A stretch of DNA of 64,000 nucleotides from Synechococcus sp. UW179A. Its GTDB lineage: Bacteria; Cyanobacteriota; Cyanobacteriia; PCC-6307; Cyanobiaceae. The stretch spans positions 1 to 64,000 of the forward strand of contig NZ_UCNJ01000028.1 in the NCBI RefSeq assembly GCF_900473965.1. Reading direction: 5' to 3'. Of this stretch, positions 54,533 to 62,706 are shown piece after piece. The notes beneath the pieces were generated by a model, which made no database searches, had not been told where the DNA came from, and saw only the letters and a program-made list of their open reading frames with translations. Numbering within the stretch: position 1 is the first letter of the stretch; each line of letters begins with the position of its first letter. The position numbers and the translations under genes are program-made.

Positions 54533-55039
54533 TCAGGCTTCAGAATTGATTTGTTCTACCCATGAAGATAGACGTTGATCGGTTAGTTCAGACTCGTTAT
54601 CTTCGTCGATAGGCAGTCCACAGAACTTACCGTCGACCACACTCTTTGATTCATCAAAGGTGTATCCTTCGGGAGATACCTGGCCGATCATTTTGGCGCC
54701 CGATTTTTTGAATGCGCTGTATAGCTCTTCCATGGCGTCGCAGAAGTAGTCGCCGTAACCGGAGGAGTCACCCAGTCCGAGGATGGCAACAGGCTTACCG
54801 CCAAAATCTTGGTCAGGGATTTCAGTAATCAGATCATCCCAGGCTGTACCTGAACGTGCTTCATCAGCACCTGTATTCCATGTTGGAATGCAGCAGACGA
54901 GGGCTTCTGCGGAGGCCAATTCGTCAACACCGCTGATGCTGTCAACGTCTTTGGCATCAGTCCCCAGGAGTTCTTTCAGGCGATCGGCTATATCTTCCGT
55001 CTTGCCCGTTGATGTTGCAAAGAAAATCGTGAAAGCCAT
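54533..55039 (-). CDS. isiB: Flavodoxin (IsiB)
   Basis: A 168-aa FMN electron carrier that replaces ferredoxin under iron limitation. The phosphate loop is FFATSTGKTEDIA near the N-terminus (T/S-x-T-G-x-T); the aromatic FMN contacts are in CCIPTWNTGAD and GLGDSSGYGDYFCDAM. Acidic overall, long-chain type with a 20-residue insertion. Unlike many cyanobacteria, isiB is not downstream of isiA on the same strand, but converges on the group. Confidence 0.95.
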   Translation of the reverse strand: MAFTIFFATSTGKTEDIADRLKELLGTDAKDVDSISGVDELASAEALVCCIPTWNTGADEARSGTAWDDLITEIPDQDFGGKPVAILGLGDSSGYGDYFCDAMEELYSAFKKSGAKMIGQVSPEGYTFDESKSVVDGKFCGLPIDEDNESELTDQRLSSWVEQINSEA

Positions 55040-55193
55040 AGGAATTGAATAACTGAATCATCATCCTTGCTTCCGGGCGGGATTGTTCCCGCTTTTGACG
55101 CGCTGCTTGGTTGTATGCGACACATGCACTCGTGCTTATGCTACAACCCTGTGACATTTTGTGTTGAGACTGCTGTTTTTTGTGTGGTTCTAG

Positions 55194-55361
55194 TCACATC
55201 TGTAACGGCATCTCTTTTGTTGAGGTCTTTTCGCGATATTCGGACAGTGCTTGGTCGAAACCAGCTTCTCTAACGCGTCTTAGCCAGTGCTTGCGTTTCA
55301 GAGAATCAGATTCGATGTAGTCAATAAATGCTTCGAGAATCTGCTTGCCATTCATTGGCAT
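55194..55361 (-). CDS. Small hypothetical protein (55 aa)
   Basis: Reads MPMNGKQILEAFIDYIESDS, then LKRKHWLRRVREAGFDQALS. A well-formed helical, charged protein with two start-proximal Mets. No family recognised. It lies upstream of isiB in the same direction. Confidence 0.5.
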   Translation of the reverse strand: MPMNGKQILEAFIDYIESDSLKRKHWLRRVREAGFDQALSEYREKTSTKEMPLQM

Positions 55362-55795
55362 GTCCGCCCCCTTTTCTCGTGAAACCTTACTCCTCGACGG
55401 GCTTGTTTTCGGCTTCGCTTTTACGCGCCTACGTATCGATTGTCGAATAGTTGGCTCGTGGTTTCAAGGGCTAATGACTTATTTCGTTCAGCCTGTTTAA
55501 GTGTTGTTCGATGTTGTTTTTGTCTTTTCCCGCACTCTTGTAGATCCATGGCTGGCCTTTCGGCTGATTCGTTAGTTCTTTGTTGGTCTAATGCCCAGTG
55601 TCGTTTTGATTTTTTGTCAATTTTTCATGTGTTCGACTTTCACGATTGTTGCTCGTTGACACATTCTCCTTATTTTGCTTTCGCCGGCTGGGCCTAATGC
55701 TTGGTGTGCTTATGTGCTATTTCGAAGTCCCTTGGTTAAGTATCGGGTGGTTTTATCTTCTGATCTATTTGTGCTTATAGTGTATTTTTCTTGAA
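55362..55795. other. Intergenic region, no gene seen
   Basis: About 430 AT-rich bases. One open frame (55440-55697, plus) is Cys/Ser/Phe-rich and unlike a protein; rejected. Confidence 0.4.
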
Positions 55796-57460
55796 TCATT
55801 TTCCGCTGGCTTGATTGTTCCTCTGGTTGATCCAGTTCACGGCCTGATCCAGCGCCTGGACTCTGTCATCGATTAAATGCTCAATTCCAAACTGGGCCAG
55901 ACGTTGTTTTACTTTGCCGCTTGCACCTGCCACAAGCACTGTTCTTTGTTGTCGTTCGGCTTCTTTGACCATTCGCTCGATGGCCAGGCTTGCTGTGACT
56001 CCTAGATGTGGCACATCAGTGATGTCAAGAAGCAGGACTTTGTATTTCCTCACCAACATCATTCTTTCACTGATTCCCTTCGCTGCGCCAAAACTCAAGG
56101 GACCTTGCATCCGGAACAGGATAAGATCGTCACCGCAGCGTCTCAGCAAATCTTGCTCTCGCGTGGAGAGATGGTCTGTGTCCGTGTCCATGTTGCCGAG
56201 CTGATGCTGAGTTAGCGATTCAATGGTGAGCAGATTGGCCACAAACATTCCGATAAGGACGGCGCCAATCAGGTCCCAGAACACAGTCATTAGCAGCACT
56301 CCCCACATCACTAGGGCGGTCTTGAATGACAGCCTGTGGGCGCGCAGCAGGAAGCCCCAGTCGATGATGTCCAGACCAACCTTGATCAGGATTCCTGCTA
56401 GCAGTGCTGTAGGGATCCCTTCCGCCAGCGGGCCGGCTCCTAACAACAAGACCAGTAAGACCACGGAATGGGTCATGCCGGAGAGGGGGGTCCTTCCGCC
56501 TGATCGGATATTGATCACAGTTCGCATCGTTGCGCCTGCTCCCGGGAGCCCGCTGAATAGTCCCGAGATGCTGTTGGCAATGCCTTGGCCGACCAGTTCC
56601 CGGTCTGATCGATGACGGCTCTGACTGATGTTGTCAGCGACCAGTGATGTCAGTAATGAATCAATGGCTCCCAACACCGCAAGCACGATGCCCGCTCTTA
56701 GCAGCAGCGGTAGGTGGTTGCTCCAGTTCGGAGCGCTGAAGCTCAGTCCTCCTTCAGGGATGGCACCGATTCTTGGCAAGTTTTCCGGAAACAGCCACAG
56801 GGCTATTGGTGTGATCAGCAGAAGGCCCAACAAAGGCGAAGGGATCACCTTGGTAACCCGTCTTGGAGTGGCGAAAACCACCCCCAGTGTTGCGATGCCG
56901 ACCGCCACTGCTGCAGGGTTTGGCGTGAAATTGCTGCTCACCATCTGCAGTGATGACACCACTCCTCCCTGGCTACGGATCCCCAGCAGAGGGCCAATTT
57001 GGAGGCAGAGGATAATGACGCCGATTCCCGACATGAAACCGGAGACCACTGAGTAAGGGACCAGGGTGATGTAACGCCCAAGGTGAAGCACCCCCATCAG
57101 GATCTGCAGCAACCCTCCAAGAACCACTGCTGCCATCACCATGGAGAGCATGTCTCCCTGACTCAATTCACGGCTTGTTCCCACAGCGGCAAGACTGCTG
57201 ACCACGCCAGCAACCGTGACACTCATCGGGCCTGTCGGGCCGCTGACCTGGGCAGGTGTTCCCCCAAACAGAGCCGCAAGAAAACCCGTGATGATTGCAC
57301 CGTAGAGACCGTAAATCGCACCTCCTGGCCCCAGTGCGGCATTGCCGAAAGCCAGGGCGAGCGGCAGAGCTACGACAGCAGCAGTGACACCACCTGTGAG
57401 ATCTCCTCGCCAGTGTCGCCAATGAAACCCGTTGATCAGGTGATGCCTGCTCGCGGACAT
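55796..57460 (-). CDS. bicA: SulP-family anion transporter, BicA-like
   Basis: A 554-aa permease with 12-14 membrane segments and a C-terminal STAS domain (about 425-545; KVLLLDITDVPHLGVTASLAIE). The SulP region RGDLTGGVTAAVVALPLALAFGNAALGP and GGTPAQVSGPTGPMSV match bicarbonate transporters of cyanobacteria, and sulfate/other anions are the alternative substrates. Na+-dependent HCO3- uptake for the carbon-concentrating mechanism is thus the best inference. I start at MSASRHHLINGF (57460), which leaves the upstream thioredoxin-like gene intact. Confidence 0.85.
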   Translation of the reverse strand: MSASRHHLINGFHWRHWRGDLTGGVTAAVVALPLALAFGNAALGPGGAIYGLYGAIITGFLAALFGGTPAQVSGPTGPMSVTVAGVVSSLAAVGTSRELSQGDMLSMVMAAVVLGGLLQILMGVLHLGRYITLVPYSVVSGFMSGIGVIILCLQIGPLLGIRSQGGVVSSLQMVSSNFTPNPAAVAVGIATLGVVFATPRRVTKVIPSPLLGLLLITPIALWLFPENLPRIGAIPEGGLSFSAPNWSNHLPLLLRAGIVLAVLGAIDSLLTSLVADNISQSRHRSDRELVGQGIANSISGLFSGLPGAGATMRTVINIRSGGRTPLSGMTHSVVLLVLLLGAGPLAEGIPTALLAGILIKVGLDIIDWGFLLRAHRLSFKTALVMWGVLLMTVFWDLIGAVLIGMFVANLLTIESLTQHQLGNMDTDTDHLSTREQDLLRRCGDDLILFRMQGPLSFGAAKGISERMMLVRKYKVLLLDITDVPHLGVTASLAIERMVKEAERQQRTVLVAGASGKVKQRLAQFGIEHLIDDRVQALDQAVNWINQRNNQASGK

Positions 57461-57464
57461 GGCT

Positions 57465-57833
57465 TCAGGGGTTCCGGGGCATTCCCGACCAGATCTGGAG
57501 ATCCTCCAAGGATTGAACACCTACTCGTCGGTCACCGTTCGGCAAGATCCAGGTGGGATAGGCCTGGATGTTTTCTTGCTTGCAGGCAGCCGCCTGGATC
57601 GGCAGTTCCTTGGGTTTGCCGCATTCCACATAGGGAAGACTCATGGCTGCGTCGCCGAATAGACGACCTTGGTACTGACAGGCCGGACAGCGCCACGATC
57701 CGTAGTACGTGACTTTGGTTCGGCTTAGGAAATCAGCAAGAGCGCCTGGGTCGGGGCCAGCTTTGGCCGAGCCGCTGCCCATGAAAGCGACGTTGACGCT
57801 GCTGAGTGCGGCAAGCAGAAGAACTTTGAGCAT
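57465..57833 (-). CDS. Exported thioredoxin-like protein
   Basis: A 122-aa protein with a signal peptide (1-25, ending SGSAKA) and one thioredoxin-type domain: [21 protein letters not shown] contains the C-P-A-C active site and [19 protein letters not shown] the cis-proline-like part. The arrangement (C-x-x-C, then YVECGKP, then C) resembles the thioredoxin-like domain fused to VKOR in cyanobacteria. Periplasmic or lumenal disulfide chemistry is likely. The stop is 4 bases before the BicA-like start. Confidence 0.8.
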   Translation of the reverse strand: MLKVLLLAALSSVNVAFMGSGSAKAGPDPGALADFLSRTKVTYYGSWRCPACQYQGRLFGDAAMSLPYVECGKPKELPIQAAACKQENIQAYPTWILPNGDRRVGVQSLEDLQIWSGMPRNP

Positions 57834-57950
57834 GCGCGAAATGTACGTGTGTTCCGACGTACGGGCATCCGGCCCCCTCGATCGGTGCCGAACCCCGGAC
57901 GGAACTGGGAAACTGTGACCAACCGGAGCTCTTGGAGCTCACCGATCACT

Positions 57951-58955
57951 ATGGCCGGCAGTGGATACCGCGATTACTTCAAGGTGCTCGGGGTTGAGCG
58001 CAGTGCTGACGCCGATGCGATTAAACGCGCTTTTCGCAAATTGGCTCGTCAATATCACCCCGATGTGAATCCCGGTGACACCATGGCTGAGGCCAAATTC
58101 AAGGAGGTGAGCGAGGCCTATGAGGTGCTCTCCGATCCAGATAAGCGCCGTAGATATGAACAGTTTGGTCAATATTGGAATCAGGCAGGGGCTTCTGGTT
58201 CTGGGCCAGGAGCCGCTGGATTTGATGTTGATTTTGGCCGTTACGGCAACTTCGACGATTTCATCAATGACCTGCTCGGTCGTTTTGGAGGCCCTGGGAA
58301 TGGAGGCTTTGGAGGGGCACCAGGTGGATTCGCTGGCGGTGGTTTCCCTGGAGGAGGCTTTCCAGGAGGAGGTTTTGCGGGTGGTGGATTTCCGCGAGGG
58401 GCCTCGAGGACTCCCTTGAATCTCGATGCTGAAGCCAGCGTGAAAGTGAACTTTGCCGAGGCCTTTAGAGGTGCTGAGAGAACGCTTTCTGTGAATGATG
58501 AGCGGGTCCAAGTCAGAATCCCAGCTGGTGTGAAAACAGGGTCCAGGCTGCGGCTCAAAGGCAAGGGAAATCTGCAGCCTGGGACTGGTCGTCGCGGCGA
58601 CCTTTATCTCAATCTCGAGGTTCAGCCACACCCGGTCTGGCGTCTCGATGGTGATCAGCTGCGGGCTGAATTGCCCGTTTCTATCGACGAGCTTGCTCTT
58701 GGTGGCAACGTGAAAGTCATGACACCTGATGGTGAGGCTGAGGTGTCGATTCCCGCAGGCACTTCTCCAGGCAGGAGTCTTCGGCTGAAAGGCAAAGGCT
58801 GGCCTTTAAAGACAGGTCGTGGTGATCTGTTGCTCAATCTCAGCGTGCAGTGGCCTACCCAATGGTCGGATGAGCAGCGCAAGCTGCTGGAAAAGCTGAG
58901 GGAAGCCCGAACGGACGATCCCCGTAGCGACTGGCTAAAGAGCGCTCGTCTCTGA
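57951..58955 (+). CDS. DnaJ-type co-chaperone (CbpA-like, no zinc finger)
   Basis: A 334-aa protein: J domain at 5-70 ([23 protein letters not shown] in YHPDVNPGD), a Gly/Phe-rich region with G-G-G-F-x-G repeats at about 110-160, and two C-terminal substrate-binding domains with [18 protein letters not shown]. The cysteine zinc finger of DnaJ is absent, so it is a class II type J protein. ATG at 57951 chosen over a frame beginning upstream. Confidence 0.92.
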   Translation: MAGSGYRDYFKVLGVERSADADAIKRAFRKLARQYHPDVNPGDTMAEAKFKEVSEAYEVLSDPDKRRRYEQFGQYWNQAGASGSGPGAAGFDVDFGRYGNFDDFINDLLGRFGGPGNGGFGGAPGGFAGGGFPGGGFPGGGFAGGGFPRGASRTPLNLDAEASVKVNFAEAFRGAERTLSVNDERVQVRIPAGVKTGSRLRLKGKGNLQPGTGRRGDLYLNLEVQPHPVWRLDGDQLRAELPVSIDELALGGNVKVMTPDGEAEVSIPAGTSPGRSLRLKGKGWPLKTGRGDLLLNLSVQWPTQWSDEQRKLLEKLREARTDDPRSDWLKSARL

Positions 58956-59007
58956 GGAGCTACCGGAGGTTGACGCTTACGATCTGCAGGTCGGATCAAG
59001 GTTGCTC

Positions 59008-60009
59008 ATGGACCTCACTTACCGCCCGCGTCGCCTGCGCCGCTCGCCGGCGTTGCGTGCCATGGTTCGTGAAACCAGTCTTTCTCCAGCAGACTTCATC
59101 TATCCGTTGTTTGTGCATGAAGGTGCCGGAGTTGAGCCGATTGGTGCCATGCCGGGAGCCAGTCGATGGAGCCTCGACCACCTCACCAATGAGGTGAAGC
59201 GAGCCTGGGATCTAGGCATTCGTTGCGTGGTGCTTTTCCCCAAGGTGGCGGATGGACTCAAAACCGAAGACGGTGCCGAGTGCTTCAACGAAAATGGTCT
59301 GATCCCTCGTGCCATCCGCCAGCTGAAGCAGGAGATTCCTGAGATGGCGATCATGACGGATGTCGCACTTGACCCTTATTCCTGTGATGGTCATGACGGC
59401 ATCGTGAGTGAACAAGGCGTCGTTCTCAACGATGAAACCGTTGAGCAGCTTTGCAAGCAGGCTGTGATGCAGGCCCGCGCCGGTGCCGATCTCATTGGTC
59501 CAAGCGACATGATGGATGGACGTGTCGGAGCCATCCGAGAAGCCCTCGACGATGAAGGCTTTGGGCACGTCGGTGTGATCAGCTACACGGCTAAATATTC
59601 ATCTGCCTATTACGGCCCCTTTCGCGAAGCACTTGATTCAGCGCCACGTGCGACGGGCAGCAAGCCGATTCCTGAAAACAAGGACACCTATCAGATGGAT
59701 CCTGCCAATGCCAGGGAGGCCATCACTGAGGCTCAGCTCGATGAACAGGAAGGGGCTGACATCATGATGGTGAAGCCAGGTCTAGCGTACCTCGACATTA
59801 TTTACCGTTTGCGAACGCAGTCTGAGCTGCCCATTGCTGCCTACAACGTCAGCGGGGAATATTCGATGGTGAAGGCAGCGGCGGAGAAGGGATGGATTGA
59901 TGAGCGCAGTATTGTGTTGGAAACGCTGCTGAGCTTTAAGCGAGCTGGTGCAGACCTGATCCTGACGTATCACGCTTGTGATGCAGCTGAATGGATCAAA
60001 GAGGGATGA
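59008..60009 (+). CDS. hemB: Porphobilinogen synthase (delta-aminolevulinic acid dehydratase)
   Basis: Condenses two aminolevulinic acids to porphobilinogen for haem and chlorophyll synthesis. Active-site lysines are in YTAKYSSAYYGPF and MMVKPGLAYLD; the metal/allosteric region is DVALDPYSCDGHDG, with a single Cys instead of the zinc-binding triple, indicating a Mg2+-type enzyme. 333 aa. ATG at 59008. Confidence 0.97.
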   Translation: MDLTYRPRRLRRSPALRAMVRETSLSPADFIYPLFVHEGAGVEPIGAMPGASRWSLDHLTNEVKRAWDLGIRCVVLFPKVADGLKTEDGAECFNENGLIPRAIRQLKQEIPEMAIMTDVALDPYSCDGHDGIVSEQGVVLNDETVEQLCKQAVMQARAGADLIGPSDMMDGRVGAIREALDDEGFGHVGVISYTAKYSSAYYGPFREALDSAPRATGSKPIPENKDTYQMDPANAREAITEAQLDEQEGADIMMVKPGLAYLDIIYRLRTQSELPIAAYNVSGEYSMVKAAAEKGWIDERSIVLETLLSFKRAGADLILTYHACDAAEWIKEG

Positions 60010-60033
60010 TCAACACGATTTTGCTCAACTGAA

Positions 60034-61680
60034 ATGGGACGACTAAATCCAATTGGGCTAGTCGGTTTTGCATCCTTCATTGTTCTTTGGTCGGGATCGG
60101 TGGCGAGATCTGCTGAGCCTGATGCTCTCGCACCATTGATGAGGAGTTTTGATGCCTACGCAAAGGACCTTGAGCGTCTGGATGAGATCTGGTTGGGAGA
60201 TGGTGAGCAAGTACCCACTAATCCTCCGGAACTGATGGCTCCAGCTGCAGATGCATTGCCAACGCATTCTGTGGAGGTGGAGATTGTCGAGCAGGTGCGG
60301 GTCGATCTTCCTCAGGCGATTGCACTTGCTGTTCTTAATGATCCTGTGCTTCAGAACAGCATCGCTGGTGTCCGCAAACAACAAGGACTTTTGCGATCAG
60401 TTCAAGGTCGCTTTTACCCAACGGTGAGCTTGAATATTGGTGGTGGATATAACCAGCAGATAAACAAGAACTTTGCCTGGCAAGGCAATGGTTCGATTCC
60501 TGGCTATGTGCCCAATACCTTGCCCTATGTGCGCAGCGGTGGCCAAAATCGTTATCAGACAAATATTGCTGCTGGTTCTGCAAGACTAAGGGTTGATTAT
60601 GAATTGCTCAGTTTCGAGCGAAGTGCAGCACTGGCTGAGTTTGCAGCCGAGCTTGAGCAGTCAAATCAGCTTTATGGCAATCAGTTGAGACAGTTGCAAT
60701 TGGATGTGAGTGAGGCTTATTACCAACTTCAACTAGCTGGCCAGTTGAAGCGTATTCGTCAGGTTGTTGTCACGAATGATGAGGTGATCCTTGATCAGGT
60801 TCAGGCGATGAACACCGTTGGCCTTGTTCCTCGAGTTGACTTGCTGCGGGCTGAAGCCAATCTGCAGCAACAACGCTTTCTATTGGAACAGGCTGATGCG
60901 AACTTATTGAGTCGTCGGAGGCGTTTGAGCAACATTGTGAATGTTCCTTTTTCCGTCACTCTTGAGGCCCGTGAGGAAGTCCGTCTTCAAGAGCCATGGC
61001 CCTTAGGTCTGGATGAAACGATTGTGCGGGGGTTCGATGACAATCCTCAATTGCAAGCGCTCCAGGCTGCGCGCGCTGCACTTCTGCGTCAAGCGGACAG
61101 GCAGGCTGCAGAGTTGATGCCGCGTCTCGGCCTGTTTGCAACGACTGGTTATTTGGCGTCTCAGAGCCGTTCGCCACTGATTGAACTTGACGGCTGCTGC
61201 GGTGCGCCGATCTTTGTGCCTGGACTCAATTCACAGGCGGGAGATTGGGCTGCAGGATTTAATTTGAACTGGCGTCTTTTTGATGGTGGGGTCACGGCCG
61301 GTGCTGTTGAGGCGAGCCAGGCTGCAGCGGACCAAGTGCTTCAACGAGAGGCGGCGGAGCGGAATGCGATTCGCCAAAAACTGGAAACGGCTTTTTACGA
61401 TCACCGAGCTGCTTTGCGTCAGATCATCGCTGCCAATGCCTCCTACACGGCCGCGAGAGATGCATATCACGACATGAGAGCCCGGTATGAATTTGGATTG
61501 GCTGACTATACGGATCTTGCTGACACGATCAGTTCGTTGACAACTGCAATGGAGCAAAAGGCATCGGCAATGACCTCGGCAAATGTGAGTTACGCACAAC
61601 TGCTGCGTGAGCTGCTTGTAGTTCCGCGCAGTCCTGAAAAGCCAGTGACCCTGCCGCTAACGTTGCCGAGTCAGCTTTAG
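60034..61680 (+). CDS. TolC-family outer-membrane efflux protein
   Basis: A 548-aa protein: signal peptide at 1-26 (ending SVARSA), then two OEP repeats with long helices (AALAEFAAELEQSNQLYGNQ and QAAADQVLQREAAERNAIRQ) and barrel strands. TolC trimers form the outer channel of tripartite pumps. It overlaps by 4 bases, convergently, with the HlyD gene, whose partner MFS gene follows; together they would be a complete EmrAB-TolC type pump. Confidence 0.88.
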   Translation: MGRLNPIGLVGFASFIVLWSGSVARSAEPDALAPLMRSFDAYAKDLERLDEIWLGDGEQVPTNPPELMAPAADALPTHSVEVEIVEQVRVDLPQAIALAVLNDPVLQNSIAGVRKQQGLLRSVQGRFYPTVSLNIGGGYNQQINKNFAWQGNGSIPGYVPNTLPYVRSGGQNRYQTNIAAGSARLRVDYELLSFERSAALAEFAAELEQSNQLYGNQLRQLQLDVSEAYYQLQLAGQLKRIRQVVVTNDEVILDQVQAMNTVGLVPRVDLLRAEANLQQQRFLLEQADANLLSRRRRLSNIVNVPFSVTLEAREEVRLQEPWPLGLDETIVRGFDDNPQLQALQAARAALLRQADRQAAELMPRLGLFATTGYLASQSRSPLIELDGCCGAPIFVPGLNSQAGDWAAGFNLNWRLFDGGVTAGAVEASQAAADQVLQREAAERNAIRQKLETAFYDHRAALRQIIAANASYTAARDAYHDMRARYEFGLADYTDLADTISSLTTAMEQKASAMTSANVSYAQLLRELLVVPRSPEKPVTLPLTLPSQL

Positions 61681-62696
61681 GGGACGGTTGTGTTAACTCT
61701 GGCGTGAGCTGTTGATCCTGCGCGTAAGGGATGTCGATTATTTTGTTTCAGTTGAATGCGAACCGGGAAGCGTTGGGGGACTTTTACCCAATTGCCTGTT
61801 GCATTCTCCGGAGGTAGCAATGACTCATAAGCGCCGCTTCCTCTGCTGATATTGATCACATTTCCCTCGAAGCTCGTGTTGGGATACATGTCCAGTGTGA
61901 TTTTGGCTGGCATGCCGACACGGATTCGGTGTATTTGTGATTCACGGTAATTGGCGTCCACCCACCATTTACTGTTGTCGATTAGTGTGAAGAGTGCCTG
62001 GCCAGGTTTGACATACTGTCCTTTTCGAATACTGAAATTGTTGCTGACGTATGCATCCATGGGTGCGTGGTATCGCGTGTAATTGAGATTGACCTCAGCT
62101 TGTCCTGCTTCTGCTTTCAGGGCGTTGATAATTGACTGTTGTTTGAGAATATTCTTTTCCAACTGAGAAACTTTGATGGATGCTGATTTGGTTTTGGCGA
62201 TGGCCTCCAGCTTCGATGCTTCAAACTCCTGGGCTTTTGCAAGGGCGACAACCTGCTGTTGTTGAAGGTAGGCATAGCGTTGTTCATTAAGGTCGATGAT
62301 CCATTTGCTTGCCTGCTGATCTTTGAGTTGTTCTTTCGCTTGCATCAGTTCGTCTTCCATCGCTGATTTCTCCGCAATCGCTGCTTTGAGGCGATGTTGC
62401 TGTTGCTCGAGACTCAGTTGAAATGGAAGTGGTGTAATTTCATAAATTAATTGCCCTTTTTTGACAAATTGATTGGGTGATGCATGCACTTTTTTGATGT
62501 AACCCTCAACATAGGGTGAAACTGTAATTGTGTAAGCATGTACATAGGCGTCGTTGGTGCCTGGGTAGTAATGATTGCGAACAAAGTAGCCTGTTAATCC
62601 TGCTGCTACGACGGTGATTGCTCCCCCGATGATTGCGCGTTTTCGCCAGCTGCGATTTTTTTTATCGGCTGGTTGGTTGGCGTCAATTTCAGTCAC
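61677..62696 (-). CDS. HlyD/EmrA-type membrane fusion protein
   Basis: A 339-aa periplasmic adaptor: N-terminal helix (about 20-42), lipoyl half-motifs TVSPYVEGYIKKVHASPNQFVKKGQLIYEI and YVSNNFSIRKGQYVKPGQALFT flanking a coiled coil (about 105-205), and a beta-barrel domain KWWVDANYRESQIHRIRVGM. EmrA class, which works with MFS pumps. The gene starts 10 bases downstream of the MFS gene, so they form an operon. Confidence 0.92.
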   Translation of the reverse strand: MTEIDANQPADKKNRSWRKRAIIGGAITVVAAGLTGYFVRNHYYPGTNDAYVHAYTITVSPYVEGYIKKVHASPNQFVKKGQLIYEITPLPFQLSLEQQQHRLKAAIAEKSAMEDELMQAKEQLKDQQASKWIIDLNEQRYAYLQQQQVVALAKAQEFEASKLEAIAKTKSASIKVSQLEKNILKQQSIINALKAEAGQAEVNLNYTRYHAPMDAYVSNNFSIRKGQYVKPGQALFTLIDNSKWWVDANYRESQIHRIRVGMPAKITLDMYPNTSFEGNVINISRGSGAYESLLPPENATGNWVKVPQRFPVRIQLKQNNRHPLRAGSTAHARVNTTVP

Positions 62697-62706
62697 TGCG
62701 CTGCGC

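Noticed and set aside
58300-58410. Gly-rich tandem repeats as a DNA repeat element
   Set aside because: They encode the Gly/Phe region normal for J proteins.
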